Of a DNA stretch of 64,000 nt, positions 56,401 through 64,000 are shown piece after piece. The notes beneath the pieces were generated by a model. It was not told the DNA's origin and made no database searches. It worked only from the letters and a program-made list of their open reading frames with translations. This DNA is from Anadara kagoshimensis (taxonomy: Eukaryota > Mollusca > Bivalvia > Arcoida > Arcidae): NCBI GenBank assembly GCA_021292105.1, contig CM037874.1:7552678-7616677 (forward strand), given 5' to 3'. The position numbers and the translations under genes are program-made. Position 1 is the stretch's first letter; each line of letters opens with the position of its first letter.

Positions 56401-59400
56401 CAGAACATACTTTTTTCTCAAAAGTACATTTTACTACTTATTTGCAAAAAGGTTCATTGAAACAATGCTGCCGTTGAAATTACCTTCGTTGAAATAAATA
56501 ACTTCATGAATGAAAACTATGTCACATCCAATGTTCGTGACACATAGCATAATGTCACAAGGTGAGTAGAGAAAACAATCAGTAAAATGGAACAGCCTTG
56601 ATTATATCATTTGTTTTACTATGGTTGGCTTTCTTTAGGTTTCATATAATTTCTCAGGAAACTCAGGTTGTGTTGGAATCTATTTTTTTTTTTTTTTTTT
56701 AATTTACCTTGAGTCAATTTCACAATCATTCCTTAAGTAAGATTTTCCTTTACACAATGGGGTTCGCCACTGTACCACATGATACCTCTAACCTTTATGC
56801 GGAACACTGGATAAAGAATAGCATGAGATGACGTTTTCCCGCAAAAACGATGTCATTTTAGGAATATGTGATGTTGATGTTCTCCAAAACATTCCGCGGC
56901 AAACCCTAATTTGGCAATTTTAATGACACTTCATATTATTATTATGATTGTAGTGATGACCTTTCAGGAAAATTTGACAATTGATAGAGTAATTTGTGGT
57001 TTTGTACAATCAATAAATTTGTTTTTGTTTGCAGGTATTCATGCCATTGTTAGCATACAATCAGTATAGAAATGGAGATTCTGGAACAAGAGCTGTAAGT
57101 CGTACTGAGACACAGCTTACTCAGGAATCCATGAAAACAGATGCTAGTGAACCTGTTGAGGAAGAAGATGATAAGGTCAACGTAGCCGAGTCCAGAGCTA
57201 AGGCCTTGCTGCGTGATGAATTCCTTATCAGTATGCAAAAATTTTCATCTAGTATAAACAGAACAATTCAGCAGATAGAAGGTGAAGTTAGACTGGAAAT
57301 ACCAGAAACTGAATACAGTGATAATATTGATGAAGTACTCGGTGACAGTGAGGCCATGGCCAATATCAGAGAAATATGCTCAGAATGGGCCAAGTTGATA
57401 CGCGGAGCTCTTGAAGCTCAACTGAAAAAAGTACCTCAGGGTAAAGGACCTCTTGCTGAAATAGATTTCTGGAGAGAACGAAATGCTTCACTGAGTGCTC
57501 TTACTGAACAGTTAAAACTTCCAAAAGTGAAACACATGATTGATATTTATAGTAGAGTAGAAAATGACTTTGACGATATCCGTACTGAACTAAATAAATA
57601 TTATGTTGAAGCAAAAGACAATGTTAGGTTCCTGTCAACTCTGGAAAGACATTTCAAAAATATTACCCATGGTGCAACATTCCAGGTTGTCATAGAAACC
57701 ATTCCTTCCATGATGAATGCTCTCCGTATGGTTTGGATTATCTCACGTCACTACAACAAAGATGAGAGAATGGTCCCGTTAATGGAGAGAATTGCTTGGG
57801 AGTTGGCTGAGAGAGTGGCCAAGGTTATCAATATAAGAACTATATTCAGGTATACTGTTTAACATTTTTAATTATTTATACAGTAATGCATGTCAAAACT
57901 ACAGATTAAAGAGACTTAAAGTAAAGTTGTAGTTTCTTAGTCATATAGATTAATTTGAAACCAAATTGACTTGATATCCAGTTTGTGCAAATTTTAATAT
58001 TTTTTCGTTGGAGTTCAACTCTTTGCTACATATAGGTCCAGATATTCCGGCCTTTAGTTGAAATATATACACCCTATTTCATGTAATTAAGTTTTTGTGA
58101 TATTTCATGCATTAGTTTTCAATGCTAAATGTTATTACAAGTATAAGAAAATCATTAACACAACAATGAAACATGTATTTATTTATTAATGTTTAAGGAT
58201 TAAATTCAGACTTCATGATTACTTATAAATATCTCATTGACTTGCAGATTGACAAATCAAAAATAAGTAAATTTGCTGCCAGTTTTTTTTTTTTTTTTTT
58301 TTTTTTAAATCAAAGTCAAAACGTTAAACATCAAAATGATTCATTGCTTGCTATTTTTCAGTGAAGGAACAGAAGAAGTAAAACAAAGGACGGCAGAGGC
58401 AAAGAAAATGTTACAAGTTTGGTCTGACTCTTACTTTGAGGTCCGTGCCAAGATAGAAGCCTCAGGAAGAGATCAGAGATGGGAGTTTGACAGAACAAAA
58501 TTGTTTGGAAGAACTAAATACATGACAGATATTTGTCAGAATTTATATGATGTAGCTCAGGTTAGTAACTTAGTCTGTTTACTTTCGTGTAAATGTCTCT
58601 AAACTGGACATCAGCCATCTTTGTATGTTGTATGAACTATACTATTGAGTTTCTATTTAGAGTACAAGAAAAACTGTCTGATAAACTGCAGAGTTGTTCA
58701 GAAAGATTGTACTGTACATGTATATATATAAAGATAGAGTTATTTAAATCACTTTTTAGATATCCTTGTCTAAAATAAAGATTTTTAACACTGCAGCAGT
58801 AGTATCTTATGACTATTTCGTTTAAAACAAACTTTGAACTAACCTACTTTGATCATACTTTATGTGACTTTCTCATAGATTTACATGTAATTATTCATAG
58901 AATAAAAATTGACCTTTCTGTATCAAAAAAAATAATAAAATAAAATAAAATAAAAGAAATAAATAAATAATATTAAAGGTTAAGGCTTAATTTATATATT
59001 TTCTTTAAAAACTCATTTGGTGTGTCATAACCTTTATAATTAATTATAGATTCATTAAAGAGAAATACATGAATGATCTTGTTGGATATTTATAGTTAAC
59101 ATTATTTAGGTATTTTGTTTCTTAATTACAGGTTTTAGAAGAATTTCATAACATTTTTGGTCCGGAATTGAAAGCTGTAACTGGTGAACCTAAAAGAATT
59201 GATGAAGTATCACAGAGAGTGGACGCCCTTGTAAAACCATTGGCAGAGGTACGTTGAAGTTGAATATTAGACTGGCCCCCTCTCCTCATATTCTGTCTTC
59301 CAACAATGAATGGAAAAAATCAGTCTCCTACCATTGAATGGAAAAAAACATTCTTCCACAAAGGAGAGGAACATTTCTGTATTAGTTGTTTGATTTCATG

Positions 59401-62400
59401 TTAGGAAATTTAATTCTTTTTATTTCATATACATCAAACCTTGATTCACAACACCAGCAATAGGATACTGTTGTCTGGTATTTTTGGATCTTTGTGTTCT
59501 TTCCTACTGGCGTACCAGTTTATAAGGGATACAGAGGTATTTCAAACTACCGTATTTAAAAACTCCAGGGGCCACTAACAATTGTTCTACCTGTCTGTGA
59601 ATGTTTGGTATACAAAATACACTGCAGGGTATTATAGCTGAATATGAACAAAAAATGAATTCTGAAAAAAATCATACAATGCGGGTGAGAATGACAAAAA
59701 ATCTCACAAGCATGGGTTCAAAAGTGTAATGTCTGTATTTTTACTGTTACAGGTTAGCTTTGATCCTTTTGTGATGAGACACAAGGCATCCTGGGAAAGT
59801 GTGATGAACACATTCTACAAACAAGTAGAGTCCATTGAAGGGGAGGCAAAGAAGTTTATCAACGACTCGTTCTTGGCTCTCAGATCAGCCGAAGGTGCCT
59901 TTGATATGTTACTGAACTTCAAACATATCCGATCCAGAGAAGCAATAAACGCTCTGATGATGCAGAAATTCCGAGACATTCTTGTACAGTATGAGAAAGA
60001 GGTAAATATGACAAATCGTAATACATTTATTGTCATAATGGACCATCAGTTTATTAAGTCTAATTGATTAACCCATTTTGAAGTGACAATATGATGATCA
60101 ATTTGCAGAAGTGTGACATGAGTTATCTCCCTTAAATACATGTTGCATGTACGTTTAAAATGAAAATGTATCTTAATGAAATAAATTGAACAAAAAAACC
60201 CTTTTAAAATTTGTTGTAGCATGTCCATGATATTGACACATTGTTGAAGATATATACAGACATCCTTAGAATAATAAATATTGAACAGGGTTGGCTCCTC
60301 ACAGTCTTACATGCAGTAATTTAACACGGCTGTATATGTATTGACATCTTATTTTACAAGAACATGTTATGTATATAAAGAAACTTTATTTTGTTTTAGG
60401 ATTTAGTTTAATATTAATTTTTGAGCCAATATTAAGACCATGAATAATTTTCAATAACTTCTATTTCTGATAATTTTAATTTTTCTGTCTGTCATATAAA
60501 AAGGTAACACCTTTGGTATTTTTGTTTTATTTCTCTCATTTTTTCATTTTTAGGTGACAAATATGGATGAGTTGTTTCAGAAACATAAAGAAAATCCTCC
60601 TCTACATAAAAATCACCCACCAGTCGCTGGATCAATATTCTGGGAACGATCACTATTTCATCGCATCAAACACACAATTATTCGCTTCCAGTCTATGGAG
60701 GAAATGATGCAGAGCGAAATGGGAAAACATGTATGTACCATTATACATTTGTTGATCATGAAAAATTTATGTTGCACACTGTTGATCCTATTTTTGTTGC
60801 TGTTTTTGTTGTTTCTATGACTTATTTATGTAACTTTGAATTGGGTTCACGGCTGTACCACATGATACCTCCATTGGATATGGAATCATTTCAGTTAACA
60901 GTTTCCTGTAAAAAATAACATTATTACCATGTTAACATTTTCTAAAACATCCTGCACAAACGTTAAGGGGTGTTGATCACATGGCACAGCAGCAAACCCC
61001 ATTGATGTTTGAAATGTTTCTTTATCTGTAGTGTATAATGTTATGTTAAGAAAGACTTTTTGTGTTAATTTTGAATTCATGTCTGCATCAAATTGCAAGT
61101 TTTTTAACATGTAACAACATTTGATATTAACCTACTGAGAGGACAGAATTTTACATCTTCATGTCCTAATATTTCCCTTATAGAGGAACATAATTTTCTT
61201 GATGAAACAATTTAATTGAAGTTTTTTATGACTCCTTCAAACAGTTTCTTTAGAGCTTTTAAGTTAATAGAATGCTGGTTTTTCCCATTAAAATTGTTAG
61301 TAGCAGTTAAAATCAAACTTTCACTGATTGCATGTATTTGGGATGTATTTTGTTTCAACTTTTTTTAACATACACCCTAGCCTTACCTCTTTGGTTATTG
61401 CATTTGGTTATTGCAAATGGTTCCATTTATTTTTTGTTTTTTTTTTTTTCAGGCCAGAGCAAAATATTTAAGTGTAGCAAAACAAATGAAGGCATATGAA
61501 GACCAAAAGTATGAACATTGGCGGGAACATGTTGAGATGATCTTACCCTCTCTATTAAAGAGGAATCTGTTAGCTAAACCAGCCCCTACACAATCTCCCC
61601 CAACCCCGGCCCAGGAGGAGGGACAAGAGGAACACAGTAAGTAGATTATGTTCTAATTATGTACACATCATCACTGAAATATTTATCTTTTTTATGTTAT
61701 ATTTATCACATTTCTAATTTTTTTAGATGTTTTAATTTTAATTTAACTACAAATTTGAAGACATGAGATACTATGAAATCTATAAAGAATGTGTTTTTCA
61801 CTGATATATTAATTAATTTTTTTTCTGCTCTTATCCACAATTTTTTTTAGCTGATGAAATTAACATCACATAAAAAATATTTTTTCTTATCACGGAAATT
61901 TAGATCCCATAAAAAAAAGAAAGAATTGGCAAGACATAAGTTTGTAATTATTTTTCAAAAATGACTAAATTTCTGTTTTAAATTATTGATGTTTTTTCTT
62001 CTTCTTTATTTTTTTGTTTTTTAAATCTGAATTTGTAATTTTGAAGAGGTTTGATTAAAACTTTAACTTCTGTGAAGCGATATATGTGTTTTTAAAATTC
62101 TTACACTCAGAACATTTAAATTTTATATTTTATTTAAATATTTTTAAATATTTTATAATTTTACAGACTCTTAATCAACAACTTTAAAATCTTAACTTTT
62201 TTAGAAGTGATATATTTTTAAAGATCTAACAAATCACTATCACAATTTGTAGAACTTTGCTTTATGCAAATTACATGTTATATACGGACAAGTCACTTCA
62301 CAAGTTCAATAAGTTACTGGTAGATAATTACTTGTATTGATGTTGTAAAAATAAAACTTGATATACATCTGTATAATGGAGTTCACACTGTAACATGTGA

Positions 62401-63930
62401 TACCCAAACATTAGTGTCAGGCTTATTATTTCTGTGTTATAATTTGATTCTTTCCTGTAAAATCACATCATTCAAGGAATTTTGCCATGGAACCAGTAGA
62501 AGCTACCACAATACATTGTAGTACCAAATATTACATACCTTAAGTACTTAATATACCAGTGTTAATCTTACAGCACTAGACAACTCTTTTGGTATACAAT
62601 TTCTCATCAGTAGTACATGGACCAAAATTGTAAAACGAAAATTTTTCATGGGGTTGAGAAAATATCCAAATGAACAAAATATATATTTAATCACATTTAG
62701 CTAAAAATACTTTGCATGATGATGAGGGAGTATACCTTAGTTTTTGAGGAATGTTAGCGGTCATCACATGTTCAATGAGTGGACTCTATCTGTTATACCT
62801 TATTTCTGTGTATTTTCTTTTCACCATAGATATAAATTTATATTGTTTAATATAGAAGTGGATTTATTGTAAAAATAAATGTCCAAGTAGTAGTTCCTCC
62901 TCAATAATTATAAACATGCCTTTTTTCCAAGTGAAAATGTGGTCCTGAGGGGTTATGGGGTATAATTTTAATTTAAGTGCATAGATCTGATAATACTGTA
63001 ACAAGTTGTTTGGGTTATTAGGAGGGGGTGGGGAGAATTGACCTTATTACATTAGTCCACTAAGATGGTATTAGTAATGATGGAGTAACCTTCAGAGGAA
63101 TGAATGTCTGGGAGGGGGCACCTGTTCTCAGAAAAAGAATCTGGGTAAAGAACTTCAGGTTAATTACATGTTTTGATTATAAGAGAGGAACTGCTAAATT
63201 TTACATATACATGTATACACAATTAAAATCTTACATCTAACTAAACATTTCTTCTATATTATTCTATATGTATATCTTTATTGTTTGGTATTTTTTGCAT
63301 GCTTAGACTTAATTTTTAACATTTTTGCATGAATTTATCTGTGTAACAGCTCCCGCTCAGAATGTTGGAAATTCTGACAATTTTAGTCCTCCGCAACAAA
63401 CTGCGAATAATGACGCCAATAGTACCGAAACCAAGAATGGTAACGTTTTATCTTGAAACTTTGAGAAGTTTTATAACCACTGTTTTTGCCTCCTGACACC
63501 CTTTGACACACAATAGTTCATGTAGATATGAGTTGTATTTCTGCACTTTATCATCCTTATATCACAGTTACAACATAGTCTGAGTCACTAGTGGTAGTGT
63601 TTTAGTGGCACAGTGTCGGTCACTAGTGATAGTGTTTAGTGGCACAGTGTCAGTCACTAGTGGTAGTGTTTTAGTGGCACAGTGTCAGTCACCGGTGATA
63701 ATGTTTAGTGGCACAAAGGTTAAAGGTGAATTAATACTTTATCATATATTAGTTAGTATCTTTGAGGTTATATATAGGAGGGCAGACATGACATCACATT
63801 TACATTGTTTTGCTTGTAGCAGATTTAATTTATTTGTTAAACATGAACATGATAGTAAGACAATGGTTGATTACTACATTAAATCAAAGTCATTCTTGTG
63901 TTTTATAGATTTTGGTGGCCAAGCCAAGCA
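53456..63930 (+). CDS. DNAH10: Dynein axonemal heavy chain 10-like, N-terminal part
   Basis: Eleven coding exons with GT-AG borders and matching phases: 53456-53672, 54698-54856, 55169-55353, 55942-56166, 57035-57849, 58362-58560, 59132-59248, 59753-60001, 60554-60730, 61453-61636, 63350-63439, and a tentative 63909-63930; the gene continues past the window. They encode about 872 of some 4500 residues. Residues 60-187 are acidic and Gly/Pro-rich low complexity. Exon 4 has YLYMCYTHLPEEVAEQDSVY. From about 320 the conserved tail (DHC_N1) reads RDEFLISMQKF, PQGKGPLAEIDFWRERN, DNVRFLSTLERHFKNITHG, RMVWIISRHYNKDERMVPLM, RAKIEASGRDQRWEFDR and NIFGPELKAVTGEPKRID, closest in my recollection to DNAH10, an inner-arm I1/f subunit of motile cilia. 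Motor domains lie outside. Exons 10-12 add a Pro/Gln/Asn-rich linker. Confidence 0.88.
53968..54152. mobile_element. MITE family B, copy in dynein intron 1
   Basis: Reads CTACCAAGTGATCAACACCC at the left and GGGAGTATCATGTGGCACAA at the right, with ATTGATATGATTCCATATCC inside. The ends are inverted relatives of each other and of the other copies. Confidence 0.65.
56757..56925. mobile_element. MITE family B, copy in dynein intron 4
   Basis: Left end GGGGTTCGCCACTGTACCAC with ATGATACCTC; right end CATTCCGCGGCAAACCCTA, an inverted match to the left. Confidence 0.65.
60841..61003. mobile_element. MITE family B, copy in dynein intron 9
   Basis: Left end GGGTTCACGGCTGTACCACA, right end TGGCACAGCAGCAAACCCC, inverted matches; ATTG on both flanks could be a short target duplication. 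The interior has GGATATGGAATCATTTCAG. Confidence 0.75.
61637..63349 (+). other. Dynein intron 10, AT-rich, diverged MITE pieces
   Basis: This 1.7 kb intron has no gene. Diverged family B pieces appear at about 62378-62500 (GGAGTTCACACTGTAACATG) and 62650-62790 (GGAATGTTAGCGGTCATCAC). The rest is AT-rich. Confidence 0.5.
63579..63718. repeat. ~35-bp tandem repeat, four units
   Basis: Units read GTCACTAGTGGTAGTGTTTT followed by AGTGGCACAGTGTC; four occur with small changes (GATAGTG, ACCGGTGATAATG). Within the dynein intron before the tentative exon 12. Confidence 0.85.
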
Positions 63931-64000
63931 GTAATATAACCACCTCTTATAAGGCTGTTGAATCTCATTTTAGCAGATCTTAGTACAAGAGAGTTTGTCA

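Noticed and set aside
57029-57034. Met-Gln start two codons before dynein exon 5
   Set aside because: These bases are the end of the intron acceptor (TTTGCAG); the reading frame enters from exon 4 in phase 0.
58593-58778. 61-codon plus frame
   Set aside because: Entirely inside a dynein intron, without domain content.
63909-63930. Secure exon 12 of the dynein gene
   Set aside because: Acceptor and phase fit, but it is only 22 bases with a weak donor (CA/GTAATA); kept as tentative within the gene entry.

Overview
The window is animal nuclear DNA. It is AT-rich, with GT-AG introns, tRNA-derived SINEs, LINE and Penelope-type reverse transcriptases, and several eukaryotic DNA transposon families. 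The density of nested repeats, the SINE tails ending in motifs such as GACGTTAA and the GGGCCTCTTGTT-terminated repeats suggest a lophotrochozoan, most likely a bivalve mollusc. That assignment is an inference from repeat style and gene divergence, not from a search.

Layout. Positions 1-35,250 are almost entirely accessory DNA: transposons nested in transposons, tandem arrays and broken genes. The thread through this part is an unclassified dispersed unit present three times (about 1.9-5.58 kb on minus, 11.69-17.48 kb on plus, 24.24-28.52 kb on minus). Each copy has a 5' block with repeated GGACGTGCA motifs and a shared edge, and exon 1 of a small gene I do not recognise; copies 1 and 2 also have exon 2. 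Because the copies align, later insertions can be read against empty sites: a Tc1/IS630-type transposon (2563-5205), an RTE-like LINE (24402-28018), a SINE (11800-12127) and a 3.5 kb terminal-inverted-repeat element holding a ~191 bp tandem array (12375-15898). Other mobile genes are a FLYWCH-MULE transposase (7591-9021), a Penelope-like reverse transcriptase (19393-20864) with two further fragments, and several LINE remnants. A frameshifted Ig-like membrane-protein ORF lies directly upstream of the Penelope-like copy, and two PC4-like DNA-binding domain fragments sit near 23.6-24.0 kb.

Positions 35,290-63,930 carry three host genes: a divergent ADF/cofilin-family gene (two coding exons, 8.7 kb repeat-filled intron, long 3' UTR); an aspartyl/asparaginyl beta-hydroxylase domain gene of ASPHD type on minus (two coding exons, 321 residues, iron and 2-oxoglutarate ligands present); and, head-to-head with it across about 500 bp, the first 11-12 coding exons of an axonemal dynein heavy chain best matching DNAH10, which runs off the right edge. 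Introns and flanks of these genes hold a short inverted-repeat (MITE-like) family and long arrays carrying AGGTCAAGGTCA motifs.

The host genes do not form a pathway. ADF/cofilin acts on actin turnover, DNAH10 in ciliary inner-arm motility, and the ASPHD protein is a predicted membrane hydroxylase; only the last two share a probable bidirectional promoter. All homology statements come from reading motifs; no database search was run.
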